NCBI RefSeq assembly: GCF_004799325.1
Contig: NZ_SSMD01000002.1
Location: 434,001-498,000 of the forward strand
Reading direction: 5' to 3'
DNA: 64,000 nucleotides
Source of the DNA: Thalassobius vesicularis
GTDB lineage: Bacteria > Pseudomonadota > Alphaproteobacteria > Rhodobacterales > Rhodobacteraceae
Shown here: in pieces, positions 56,775-64,000 of the stretch
Numbering within the stretch: position 1 is the stretch's first letter
How the letters are laid out: every line of letters starts with the position of its first letter
The notes under the pieces: generated by a model
What the model saw: only the letters and a program-made list of their open reading frames with translations
What the model was told of the DNA's origin: nothing
Databases searched by the model: none
Translations under genes and position numbers: made by a program

Positions 56775-57338
56775 TTAGCTGTTGAACGGCATGTTGAAAT
56801 GCTTCAACAGCGCCTTCGCTTCCGCGTCGGTTTTCGCGGTGGTGGCGATCACAATGTCCATGCCCCAGACTTCGTCGACTTTGTCGAAGTTGATTTCCGG
56901 GAAGACGATGTGTTCTTTGATCCCCATGGCGTAGTTGCCACGGCCGTCGAACGATTTGCCCGGAACGCCGCGGAAGTCGCGGATACGGGGCATTGCAACG
57001 GTGATCAGACGATCCAGGAATTCGTACATGCGGTCGCCGCGCAGGGTCACTTTCGCGCCCATCGGCATACCTTCACGAACGCGGAAACCTGCGATCGAGT
57101 TACGCGCCACGGTCATCAGGGCTTTCTGGCCGGCAATTGCGGTCAGATCCTCGACGGCGGACTTGGCTTTCTTGCTGTCACGGACGGCTTCTGCGCCGCA
57201 GCCGATGTTCAGAACGACTTTGTCCAGCTTGGGGATCATCATTTCGTTCTTGTACGCGAACTCTTCTTTCAGAGCCGCGCGGATCGACGTTTTGTACAGC
57301 GCTTTCAGCCGCGGGGTGTAGTTTGCAGTATCCAACAT
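56775..57338 (-). CDS. rplE: 50S ribosomal protein L5
   Basis: 187 residues. [40 protein letters not shown]-like segment ([15 protein letters not shown]) and [19 protein letters not shown] are diagnostic. Starts on the last base of rplX (TGATG). Confidence 0.98.
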   Translation of the reverse strand: MLDTANYTPRLKALYKTSIRAALKEEFAYKNEMMIPKLDKVVLNIGCGAEAVRDSKKAKSAVEDLTAIAGQKALMTVARNSIAGFRVREGMPMGAKVTLRGDRMYEFLDRLITVAMPRIRDFRGVPGKSFDGRGNYAMGIKEHIVFPEINFDKVDEVWGMDIVIATTAKTDAEAKALLKHFNMPFNS

Positions 57339-57643
57339 CAGATCGCATCCCCAGTGGTCTTGGCGAAACGGACCTTCTTGTCGCCTTCCATGCGGAAGCC
57401 GACGCGGGTCGCTTTGCCGTTTGCGTCAACGATGGCCAGGTTCGACAGGTCGATCGGCAGAGCCTTGGGCAGGCGGCCGCCCTGGGCGGTTTGCGACTGG
57501 CGGGTGTGACGGATGGCCATGTTGATGCCGTCCACGACAGCCTTGCCAGCTTTCGGGTCAACCGAGGCGATGGTGCCTTGCTTGCCCTTGTCCTTGCCGG
57601 CCAGAACGATGACCTTGTCGCCTTTACGGAGCTTAGCAGCCAT
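57338..57643 (-). CDS. rplX: 50S ribosomal protein L24
   Basis: 101 residues. [38 protein letters not shown] is the L24 KOW pattern. Coupled to rplN (TAATG). Confidence 0.98.
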   Translation of the reverse strand: MAAKLRKGDKVIVLAGKDKGKQGTIASVDPKAGKAVVDGINMAIRHTRQSQTAQGGRLPKALPIDLSNLAIVDANGKATRVGFRMEGDKKVRFAKTTGDAI

Positions 57644-58011
57644 TACAGCACCTCCGGAGCCAGCGAGATGATTTTCATGAAGTTCTTGGCGCGCAGCTCG
57701 CGAACAACCGGCCCGAAGATACGGGTGCCGACCGGCTCACCTGCGTTGTTCAGGATGACGGCGGCGTTACGGTCGAAGCGGATGGCGGTACCATCTTCAC
57801 GACGAACTTCTTTGGCGGTGCGAACGACGACGGCCTTACGGACGTCACCCTTCTTCACGCGACCGCGCGGGATGGCTTCTTTGACGGACACCACGATGAT
57901 GTCGCCAACCGAAGCGTATTTACGCTTCGAGCCACCCAGAACCTTGATGCACTGAACTCGGCGAGCGCCGGAGTTGTCAGCAACATCCAGATTGGTCTGC
58001 ATCTGGATCAT
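57643..58011 (-). CDS. rplN: 50S ribosomal protein L14
   Basis: 122 residues. [33 protein letters not shown] and [26 protein letters not shown] are diagnostic. Confidence 0.98.
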   Translation of the reverse strand: MIQMQTNLDVADNSGARRVQCIKVLGGSKRKYASVGDIIVVSVKEAIPRGRVKKGDVRKAVVVRTAKEVRREDGTAIRFDRNAAVILNNAGEPVGTRIFGPVVRELRAKNFMKIISLAPEVL

Positions 58012-58097
58012 TTGGTTTCTCCCGACCTATGGGGGGACATGCAGCGTCCGCTTCCCCAGGGTTTCGCTAAATAGCGTCGGGATCGGCTAAGCTTGGC

Positions 58098-58325
58098 TTA
58101 GGCGATCACTTCCCAACGCTTGGTCTTCGACTTCGGCGCACATTCCTGGATACGGACGGTGTCGCCGACGTTGAATTGGTTGTTCTCGTCGTGAGCCCGG
58201 TACTTCTTGGACTTACGGACGGTTTTCTTCAGAACGGGGTGCGTGAAGCGGCGCTCGACCAGAACGGTGACGGTCTGTTCGTTTGCGTTCGAGGTCACGG
58301 TGCCTTGGAGAATACGTTTGGGCAT
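58098..58325 (-). CDS. rpsQ: 30S ribosomal protein S17
   Basis: 75 residues. [42 protein letters not shown] and [20 protein letters not shown] are diagnostic. Confidence 0.98.
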   Translation of the reverse strand: MPKRILQGTVTSNANEQTVTVLVERRFTHPVLKKTVRKSKKYRAHDENNQFNVGDTVRIQECAPKSKTKRWEVIA

Positions 58326-58337
58326 CTGTCAGGCTCC

Positions 58338-58538
58338 TTACTCTGCAGCCGCTGCGGCTTTTTCGTTCAGCACGGTCATCACGCGAGCGACGTCGCGACG
58401 CACGGTTTTGACGCGTGCAGTGTTTTCCAGTTGACCGGTTGCTTGCTGGAAGCGCAGGTTGAACGCTTCTTTCTTGAGGTTGGACAGCTCCTCGCGAAGC
58501 TGATCCAGCGATTTCTCGCGCAGATCGTTGGCGGACAT
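58338..58538 (-). CDS. rpmC: 50S ribosomal protein L29
   Basis: 66 residues from ATG 58538 ([20 protein letters not shown]). [20 protein letters not shown] and [15 protein letters not shown] are diagnostic. First gene of the segment expressed from the promoter at 58651-58679. Confidence 0.97.
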   Translation of the reverse strand: MSANDLREKSLDQLREELSNLKKEAFNLRFQQATGQLENTARVKTVRRDVARVMTVLNEKAAAAAE

Positions 58539-58650
58539 TTCGCCATTTCCTTCTTCTGACACCAGCAGGCCCCGTAGGGTTACCTGTATTCTGGTGGATT
58601 CAAAAATAAGACGCGCGAATCCCGGTTGCCCGGAATCCGCGAGATGCCGC

Positions 58651-58679
58651 TCTATAAGGGAGTGGCCCGGGGGGGGCAA
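58651..58679 (-). promoter_or_regulatory. Promoter of the rpmC-rpsQ-rplN segment
   Basis: On the minus strand TTGCCC (58679-58674), 17-base spacer, TATAGA (58656-58651). The same form as the rpmH promoter. The leader to rpmC is about 110 bases. It restarts transcription after the inserted opposite-strand gene and its terminator. Confidence 0.8.
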
Positions 58680-58786
58680 GGGAAAGTTTGAACTTTCTGC
58701 GACGCGGGGCCTGCGTACATCCGGCCCCTTGAGGCAGGCCGCGAAATGCGTCAGACCCAATGCAAACACAGACACAGGAGGCCCCG

Positions 58787-59407
58787 ATGGCCCAGATCGA
58801 ATCCCTTTTCGTCACCCGGCTCTACCGCGCCAAGCTGTCCGAACATGGCCCCGCCATCGACACGGACGAGCTGGAGGCCTCCTGCTACTCGATCGCCGAG
58901 GATGACGAGGCCGGTCAGGAATGGTGCGAGGCGAACGGCTATCCCGGCTACACCTCTTACGCCTCGCTGACCGATCTGGGCTGGCGCTTCCCGATCTTTG
59001 CCGATGTCATCAAGGCGCTGGACAAGCACGTCGCCGAGTTTGCCAAGGATCTGGAGTTCAACCTGGACGGCCGCAAACTGGTGCTCGAGGATCTGTGGAT
59101 CAACATCCTGCCCGAGGGCGGCACCCATTCCTCGCACCTGCACCCGCATTCGGTGATTTCCGGCACGACCTACGTCGCCATGCCCGACGGCGCCTCGGCG
59201 CTGAAGCTCGAAGACCCCCGTTCGGCCCGCATGATGGCCGCCCCTGCCCGCCTGAAAGACGCCCGGCGCGAGCTGCAAACCTTCATCTACATGAAACCCG
59301 AAGTGGGCGATGTCCTGTTGTGGGAAAGCTGGCTGCGCCACGAGGTGCCGCTGAACATGTCCGAATACGACCGCCTGAGCGTCAGCTTTAACTACAAGTG
59401 GGAGTGA
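58787..59407 (+). CDS. 2OG-Fe(II) oxygenase, TIGR02466-like
   Basis: 206 residues, on the opposite strand inside the ribosomal cluster. [17 protein letters not shown] opens the typical family pattern; the Fe(II) ligands are likely in [16 protein letters not shown] (HxH-type with following residues) and [15 protein letters not shown], with [10 protein letters not shown] near the end containing the 2-oxoglutarate Arg. Substrate is unknown for this family. The start at 58787 has AGGAGG five to six bases upstream; MQTQTQEAP at 58760 is less likely. Followed by its own terminator. Confidence 0.88.
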   Translation: MAQIESLFVTRLYRAKLSEHGPAIDTDELEASCYSIAEDDEAGQEWCEANGYPGYTSYASLTDLGWRFPIFADVIKALDKHVAEFAKDLEFNLDGRKLVLEDLWINILPEGGTHSSHLHPHSVISGTTYVAMPDGASALKLEDPRSARMMAAPARLKDARRELQTFIYMKPEVGDVLLWESWLRHEVPLNMSEYDRLSVSFNYKWE

Positions 59408-59449
59408 GCCACGCCCCTCCCTCACAAAACCAAACCACAGAAACGAAAA

Positions 59450-59479
59450 AACCCGCCGAGCGATCGGCGGGTTCTTTTT
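59450..59479. terminator. Bidirectional terminator between the oxygenase and rplP
   Basis: 10-bp perfect stem AACCCGCCGA/TCGGCGGGTT, loop GCGA, with CTTTTTTCG on the plus side and TTTTTTCG on the minus side. It can end both the oxygenase transcript and the rplP transcript. Confidence 0.9.
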
Positions 59480-59495
59480 TCGTATGCGACAGGAC

Positions 59496-59909
59496 TTACC
59501 AGTCTTCGCGGACCACGACGCGGGTCTTGATCGGCAGTTTCATCGCGGCCAGGCGCAGGGCCTCGCGTGCGATTTCTTCCGACACACCGTCGATCTCGAA
59601 CATGATACGGCCGGGTTTGACCTTGCATGCCCAGTAGTCCACCGAACCCTTACCTTTACCCATACGGACTTCGGTCGGCTTCGAGGTGACCGGGGTATCC
59701 GGGAAGATACGGATCCAGACGCGACCCTGACGCTTCATGTGACGGGTCATCGCGCGGCGTGCTGCCTCGATCTGACGCGCAGTCACGCGCTCGGGTTCGG
59801 TTGCTTTCAGGCCGAAATGGCCAAAGTTCAGGTCGCTACCGCCTTTTGCTTCGCCGTGGATACGGCCTTTGTGCATCTTGCGGAATTTCGTGCGTTTAGG
59901 CTGAAGCAT
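59496..59909 (-). CDS. rplP: 50S ribosomal protein L16
   Basis: 137 residues. [48 protein letters not shown] are diagnostic. Last gene before the bidirectional terminator. Confidence 0.98.
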   Translation of the reverse strand: MLQPKRTKFRKMHKGRIHGEAKGGSDLNFGHFGLKATEPERVTARQIEAARRAMTRHMKRQGRVWIRIFPDTPVTSKPTEVRMGKGKGSVDYWACKVKPGRIMFEIDGVSEEIAREALRLAAMKLPIKTRVVVREDW

Positions 59910-59922
59910 TGTTCAGGTCTCC

Positions 59923-60630
59923 TTAACGACGGCCGCCGGCGCCGCGAGGCGCGGGACCATCCTGGACTTCCTGGGCGCGACGGTCACGAGCCTGCGGGTC
60001 GTGTTCCATGATCTCGCCTTTGAAGATCCAGGTTTTGATGCCGATGATGCCATAGGGCGTCGAGGCTTCTGCGGTTGCGTAGTCGATGTCGGCACGCAGG
60101 GTGTGCAGCGGCACGCGGCCTTCGCGGTACCATTCGGTACGTGCGATTTCAGCACCGCCCAGACGGCCCGACACGTTCACACGGATGCCCAGGGCACCCA
60201 TACGCATCGCGTTCTGCACGCCACGCTTCATGGCGCGACGGAAGGACACGCGGCGCTCCAGCTGCTGAGCGATCGACTCGGCCACCAGCTGAGCATCCAG
60301 CTCGGGCTTGCGGACTTCGACGATGTTCAGGTGCAGCTCGGAGTCGGTCATCTTCGCCAGCTTCTTGCGCAGGACTTCGATGTCTGCGCCTTTCTTGCCG
60401 ATGATGACGCCGGGACGTGCGGTGTGGATCGTGACGCGGCACTTCTTGTGCGGACGCTCGATGATCACACGGGCCACGCCGGCCTGCTTGCACTCTTCCT
60501 TGATGAACTCGCGGATCTTCAGGTCTTCCAGCAGAAGGTTGCCGTAGTCCTTGGTATCAGCGTACCAGCGGCTGTCCCAGGTGCGGTTGACCTGCAGACG
60601 CATACCGATCGGATTGACTTTCTGACCCAT
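59923..60630 (-). CDS. rpsC: 30S ribosomal protein S3
   Basis: 235 residues. [35 protein letters not shown]-domain [19 protein letters not shown] and [20 protein letters not shown] are diagnostic. Coupled to rplV (TAATG). Confidence 0.98.
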   Translation of the reverse strand: MGQKVNPIGMRLQVNRTWDSRWYADTKDYGNLLLEDLKIREFIKEECKQAGVARVIIERPHKKCRVTIHTARPGVIIGKKGADIEVLRKKLAKMTDSELHLNIVEVRKPELDAQLVAESIAQQLERRVSFRRAMKRGVQNAMRMGALGIRVNVSGRLGGAEIARTEWYREGRVPLHTLRADIDYATAEASTPYGIIGIKTWIFKGEIMEHDPQARDRRAQEVQDGPAPRGAGGRR

Positions 60631-61010
60631 TATGCTTGCTCCTCAACTTGACGCACCTTGATGGTGAGTTCCGAGAACGGCTTCATGATCTTGCCGAAAC
60701 GGCCACGTGCACGGGGACGACCGCGCTTCATGACCAGGTTCTTACCAACGTAAGCTTCGGCCACGATCAGCTCGTCCACATCCAGGTTGTGGTTGTTTTC
60801 GGCGTTCGCGATTGCGGACTGAAGGCATTTCTTCACATCCACTGCGATCCGCTTTTTCGAGAAGGTCAGATCGGCCAGAGCCTTATCGACCTTCTTGCCG
60901 CGGATCATCGCTGCAACCAGGTTCAGTTTCTGCGGGCTGGTGCGAAGCATACGGACTTTGGCCATTGCTTCGTTATCTGCCACGCGGCGGGGGTTCTTTT
61001 CCTTGCCCAT
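60630..61010 (-). CDS. rplV: 50S ribosomal protein L22
   Basis: 126 residues. [31 protein letters not shown] and [20 protein letters not shown] are diagnostic. Confidence 0.98.
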   Translation of the reverse strand: MGKEKNPRRVADNEAMAKVRMLRTSPQKLNLVAAMIRGKKVDKALADLTFSKKRIAVDVKKCLQSAIANAENNHNLDVDELIVAEAYVGKNLVMKRGRPRARGRFGKIMKPFSELTIKVRQVEEQA

Positions 61011-61013
61011 GAC

Positions 61014-61292
61014 TTATTTCCGCTTCGCTTTTTTGTCAGCCGCATGGCCGTAATAGGTACGGGTCGGCGAGTATTCACCGAACTTCTGGCCGATCATGTC
61101 TTCGCTCACGTTCACCGGAACGTGCTTCTGACCGTTGTACACACCAAAAGTCAGACCCACGAACTGGGGCAGAATGGTGGAGCGACGCGACCAGATTTTG
61201 ATAACTTCGTTGCGACCCGACTCACGAGCTGCTTCGGCTTTCTTAAGCACGTAAGCATCCACGAAGGGGCCTTTCCAAACAGAACGTGCCAT
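61014..61292 (-). CDS. rpsS: 30S ribosomal protein S19
   Basis: 92 residues. [46 protein letters not shown] are diagnostic. Confidence 0.98.
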   Translation of the reverse strand: MARSVWKGPFVDAYVLKKAEAARESGRNEVIKIWSRRSTILPQFVGLTFGVYNGQKHVPVNVSEDMIGQKFGEYSPTRTYYGHAADKKAKRK

Positions 61293-61295
61293 GTC

Positions 61296-62138
61296 TTAGC
61301 GGCCCTTCTTCTTGGCGTGACGCGAACGCAGGATAAGCTTTTGCGACGCCTTGTTCTTGTTGCGGGTCTTTGCACCCTTGGTCGGCTTACCCCAGGGGGT
61401 CACCGGGTGACGACCACCCGAAGTCCGGCCTTCACCACCACCGTGGGGGTGGTCGATCGGGTTCATAACCACACCACGGACCGACGGACGGATGCCCTTG
61501 TGGCGCATACGACCGGCTTTACCGTAGTTCTGGTTGCTGTTGTCGGGGTTCGACACGGCACCGACGGTGGCCATGCATTCCTGACGCACCATGCGCAGTT
61601 CGCCCGAGGACAGGCGGATCTGGGCGTAGCCACCATCGCGACCCACGAACTGGGCGTAGGTGCCTGCAGCGCGGGCGATTTGGCCGCCTTTGCCGGGCTT
61701 CATCTCGATGTTGTGGACGATGGTACCGATCGGCATACCCGAGAACGGCATTGCGTTGCCGGGCTTGATGTCGGCCTTGGCCGCTGCGATCACCTGGTCA
61801 CCAACCGCCAGACGCTGCGGAGCCAGGATATACGCCTGCTCGCCGTCTTCGTATTTGATCAGGGCGATGAACGCGGTCCGGTTGGGATCGTACTCGATCC
61901 GTTCCACGGTTGCTGCGACATCGAATTTGTTACGCTTGAAATCCACGATGCGGTAGAGGCGCTTTGCCCCGCCGCCCTTGCGGCGCATCGTGATCCGCCC
62001 GGTGTTGTTCCGGCCGCCGTTCTTGGTCAGACCCTCAGTGAGTGCCTTGACCGGACGCCCTTTCCACAGCTCCGAACGGTCGATCAGAACCAGCCCACGC
62101 TGGCCCGGCGTAGTCGGTTTATACGACTTGAGTGCCAT
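61296..62138 (-). CDS. rplB: 50S ribosomal protein L2
   Basis: 280 residues. [40 protein letters not shown] and the C-terminal [31 protein letters not shown] with the peptidyl-transferase-centre His are diagnostic. First gene after the rplW|rplB break. Confidence 0.98.
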   Translation of the reverse strand: MALKSYKPTTPGQRGLVLIDRSELWKGRPVKALTEGLTKNGGRNNTGRITMRRKGGGAKRLYRIVDFKRNKFDVAATVERIEYDPNRTAFIALIKYEDGEQAYILAPQRLAVGDQVIAAAKADIKPGNAMPFSGMPIGTIVHNIEMKPGKGGQIARAAGTYAQFVGRDGGYAQIRLSSGELRMVRQECMATVGAVSNPDNSNQNYGKAGRMRHKGIRPSVRGVVMNPIDHPHGGGEGRTSGGRHPVTPWGKPTKGAKTRNKNKASQKLILRSRHAKKKGR

Positions 62139-62250
62139 GCTTTCTGTCTTCCGTTTTGTGAGGCAGGCTTGCGCCCACCCTTAGGTTATAGCCCCCCGAA
62201 GGTGGCCGTCTTGATAGGGCCCCGAAGGTCCCTGAGTCCAAAAATCATCA

Positions 62251-62271
62251 GCCCCGGAGCGAATCCGGGGC
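62251..62271 (-). promoter_or_regulatory. Attenuator-like hairpin in the rplB leader
   Basis: 8-bp perfect stem GCCCCGGA/TCCGGGGC, loop GCGAA, minus-strand tail TGATGATTTTTGG. About 115 bases before rplB. Confidence 0.55.
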
Positions 62272-62284
62272 CGAAGATTGGGCG

Positions 62285-62313
62285 TCTTTAGCAGGGGATG
62301 GGTGGGGTGTCCA
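62285..62313 (-). promoter_or_regulatory. Promoter of rplB-rpsS-rplV-rpsC-rplP
   Basis: On the minus strand TGGACA (62313-62308), 17-base spacer, TAAAGA (62290-62285). Spacing matches the other promoters in the window, though the boxes are one base further from consensus. Confidence 0.6.
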
Positions 62314-62537
62314 TAGCCACAAGAAGATTCTTGCCTAACGTCGACGCGAGACGCGCATCTACGACGCGCGCGGTGGCGATCCACCATTCGGCAAGGGCGC
62401 TTTATGCCGGCAAATCCGCAAGACCTTCGAGACTTGCACCTACCCCAACAAATCGCCGCCGCGTCCGGGCGCGTCGTCGATGCGCGGCGGCCTGCGGCCG
62501 CTGTTTCGCGCAGAAAGGCGCTAAAGACCCGCCGATA

Positions 62538-62566
62538 CAAAAAGCCCCCCGCTTGCGCGAGGGGCT
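62538..62566 (-). terminator. Terminator after rplW
   Basis: 10-bp stem with one mismatch, AGCCCCCCGC/GCGAGGGGCT, loop TTGC; minus-strand tail TTTTTG. It lies 25 bases after the rplW stop. Confidence 0.85.
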
Positions 62567-62590
62567 CTTTATTAGTCAAAGGCGACGATC

Positions 62591-62887
62591 TTAGAGACCG
62601 GTCGACACGTCGATCGTGTTGCCCTCTTCCAGGGTCACGTACGCCTTCTTGACGTCTTTGCGCTTACCCAGCTGGCCGCGGAAACGCTTGACTTTACCCT
62701 TGGTGACGACGGTGTTGACGGCCTTGACCTTCACACCGAACAGGGCTTCGACAGCTTCCTTGATCTGCGGCTTGTTGGAGTCGATCGCCACTTCGAAGAC
62801 AACCGCGCCGTTTTCGGACGCCATGGTCGACTTTTCGGTGATGATCGGCTTGCGGATCACGTCGTACAGTTCTGCTTTGGTGGTCAT
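62591..62887 (-). CDS. rplW: 50S ribosomal protein L23
   Basis: 98 residues. [20 protein letters not shown] and [20 protein letters not shown] are diagnostic. Overlaps rplD by ATGA. Confidence 0.98.
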   Translation of the reverse strand: MTTKAELYDVIRKPIITEKSTMASENGAVVFEVAIDSNKPQIKEAVEALFGVKVKAVNTVVTKGKVKRFRGQLGKRKDVKKAYVTLEEGNTIDVSTGL

Positions 62888-63501
62888 TTCAGACGAGCCT
62901 CCAGAGCTTCGACACCTGCTTGCGTCAGCACCAGGGTGTCACGCTTCAGGATGTCATACACGTTTGCACCCATCGACGGCAGGATATCCAGACCTTCGAT
63001 GTTGGCGGCAGCTTGCAGGAAGCCCTCATTGACGGCGGCGCCGTCGATGATCAGAGCGCGCTTCCAGCCCAGGTTTTTCACCTGCTTGGCCAGAACGGCG
63101 GTCTTGCCTTCTGCTTCGGCTGCCGCGATCACGACCAGCGAACCCTCTTTGGCTTTCGCCGACAGAGCGTGCTTCAGGCCCAGAGCGCGGAACTTCTTGG
63201 GCAGGTCGTGGGCGTGGCTGCGCGGGGTCGGGCCCTTGTAGATGCCACCCTTGCGGAAGATCGGCGCCTTGCGGGAACCGTGACGTGCGCCACCGGTGCC
63301 TTTTTGGCGGTAGATCTTCTTGGTCGAGTAGCTGACTTCCGAGCGACCCAGCGTCGAGTGAGTGCCAGCCTGCGCTTTGTTGCGCTGCCAGCGGACCACA
63401 CGGTGCAGGATGTCGGCGCGGGGTTCCAGACCGAACAGTTCGTCCGACAGTTCCACCGAACCGGCGATGCTGCCGTCCAGATTGATCACATCAAGTTTCA
63501 T
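62884..63501 (-). CDS. rplD: 50S ribosomal protein L4
   Basis: 205 residues. [20 protein letters not shown]-like segment ([20 protein letters not shown]), [20 protein letters not shown] and [20 protein letters not shown] are diagnostic. In E. coli L4 regulates the S10 operon; no such leader is visible here as the operon start is outside the window. Confidence 0.98.
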   Translation of the reverse strand: MKLDVINLDGSIAGSVELSDELFGLEPRADILHRVVRWQRNKAQAGTHSTLGRSEVSYSTKKIYRQKGTGGARHGSRKAPIFRKGGIYKGPTPRSHAHDLPKKFRALGLKHALSAKAKEGSLVVIAAAEAEGKTAVLAKQVKNLGWKRALIIDGAAVNEGFLQAAANIEGLDILPSMGANVYDILKRDTLVLTQAGVEALEARLK

Positions 63502-64000
63502 GCTTCACCCCCTTCGGCGGGCGCTTCTGCGGCCGGAGCCTCGGCAACCGCTGCCGATTTCAGAGCTGCCGGGAACGGAACGTTCTCGGGCAGTTTCTTC
63601 TTCGCGGCGTCCTTGATGGTGACCCAGCCACCCTTGGAGCCGGGAACGGCGCCTTTGACCATGATCAGGCCACGGTCGGCGTCGGTCTTCACGACTTCCA
63701 GGTTCTGGGTGGTCACGCGGACGGCACCCATGTGGCCTGCCATCTTCTTGCCCTTGAACACCTTGCCCGGATCCTGGCACTGACCAGTCGAACCGTGCGA
63801 ACGGTGGCTGACCGACACACCGTGCGATGCGCGCAGACCACCGAAGTTGTGGCGTTTCATGGCACCTGCGAAACCTTTACCGATCGAGATACCGGCGATG
63901 TCCACCTTCTGACCGGCAATGTAATGCTCGGCCGAGATTTCGGCGCCGACTTCGATCAGGTTGTTTTCGGTGACGCGGAATTCGGCCAGCTTGCGCTTGG
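63498..64000 (-). CDS. rplC: 50S ribosomal protein L3, partial (N terminus beyond window)
   Basis: The frame runs off the window end, so about 166 C-terminal residues are seen. [50 protein letters not shown] is the L3 signature, with the Gln that is methylated in E. coli. A methionine at 63905 is internal, not the start. The C-terminal tail is Ala/Glu-rich ([15 protein letters not shown]), an alpha-type extension. Confidence 0.97.
   Translation of the reverse strand, partial: KRKLAEFRVTENNLIEVGAEISAEHYIAGQKVDIAGISIGKGFAGAMKRHNFGGLRASHGVSVSHRSHGSTGQCQDPGKVFKGKKMAGHMGAVRVTTQNLEVVKTDADRGLIMVKGAVPGSKGGWVTIKDAAKKKLPENVPFPAALKSAAVAEAPAAEAPAEGGEA

Larger units (their letters stand above)
62139..62590. 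promoter_or_regulatory. 452-base break between rplW and rplB: terminator, promoter and structured leader
   Basis: No gene. In minus-strand order it holds the rplW terminator (62538-62566), a GC-rich stretch with CGACGCG-like repeats (about 62330-62500) whose purpose I cannot tell, the promoter at 62285-62313, and a leader of about 140 bases with a strong hairpin, GCCCCGGA/TCCGGGGC (62251-62271), followed by TGATGATTTTTGG. That hairpin plus T-rich tail could act as an attenuator for rplB. Confidence 0.6.

Noticed and set aside
62181-62579. 132-codon minus-strand frame in the rplW-rplB gap
   Set aside because: Runs through a terminator, a promoter and the leader hairpin; no family pattern.

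Overview
The window is a high-GC chromosome segment from an alphaproteobacterium, most likely a Rhodobacteraceae (roseobacter-group) species. Evidence: an alpha-type S10-spc-alpha ribosomal cluster, bztABCD-type amino-acid transport genes, the rpmH-rnpA-yidD-ttcA-yidC-MOSC-engB-argB neighbourhood, an ATP12-family chaperone, a CoxG-like protein, and TTGnnn-N17-TATAnn promoters. Only about 6 kb looks foreign.

Layout. 0-2.2 kb: the N-terminal part of an acyl-CoA synthetase (cut by the window edge), then moaE, moaD and pgsA in a tight minus-strand run. 2.3-6.0 kb: a plus-strand 7TM hybrid-sensor-like histidine kinase sits between pgsA and uvrC. 6.3-12.8 kb: minus-strand genes for a pteridine-reductase-like SDR, a Ca/Na antiporter, a zinc-ribbon microprotein, an S49 peptidase, CoxG, acyl-CoA dehydrogenase, thiolase and an HSD10-type 3-hydroxyacyl-CoA dehydrogenase; an AraC-family regulator is divergent from the last three and probably controls them. 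13.9-15.8 kb: divergent mntH/mntR with two copies of a palindromic operator. 15.9-18.4 kb: a large RTX protein with no secretion genes nearby.

18.75-24.82 kb: an integrative element in the 3' end of tRNA-Arg(ACG), bounded by a 55-bp direct repeat with one mismatch. It carries a tyrosine integrase, an unknown protein, an AlpA-like regulator, three small proteins (one a 58-aa GTG-start gene), four 17-bp palindromic iteron-like repeats, an exported trypsin-like protease and an HTH/HGG-motif protein. Its protein set and iterons resemble a small satellite or plasmid-like element; I see no capsid, relaxase or known defence genes.

25-38 kb: a HAMP-type histidine kinase, a disulphide reductase with a TVP38-like membrane protein, then the rpmH-rnpA-yidD-ttcA-EAL-yidC-MOSC-engB run, an SDR, argB, a ferredoxin-like protein and SixA. 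38.4-42.9 kb: bztDCBA, glutamate/aspartate-type uptake. 43-48.7 kb: ATP12, HAD phosphatase, RluC-like synthase, CrcB, RarA and a Do-like protease, mostly overlapping by 4 nt. 48.8-64 kb: rplQ-rpoA-rpsK-rpsM, adk-secY-rplO, rpmD through rpmC, rplP through rplB, and rplW-rplD-rplC, all on the minus strand.

The ribosomal superoperon is divided by terminators or hairpins and by recognisable new promoters at rplW|rplB, rplP|rpmC and rpmD|rplO, plus a terminator at adk|rpsM. At rplP|rpmC an opposite-strand 2OG-Fe(II) oxygenase gene is inserted. A bipartite double-hairpin element recurs at three intergenic positions.
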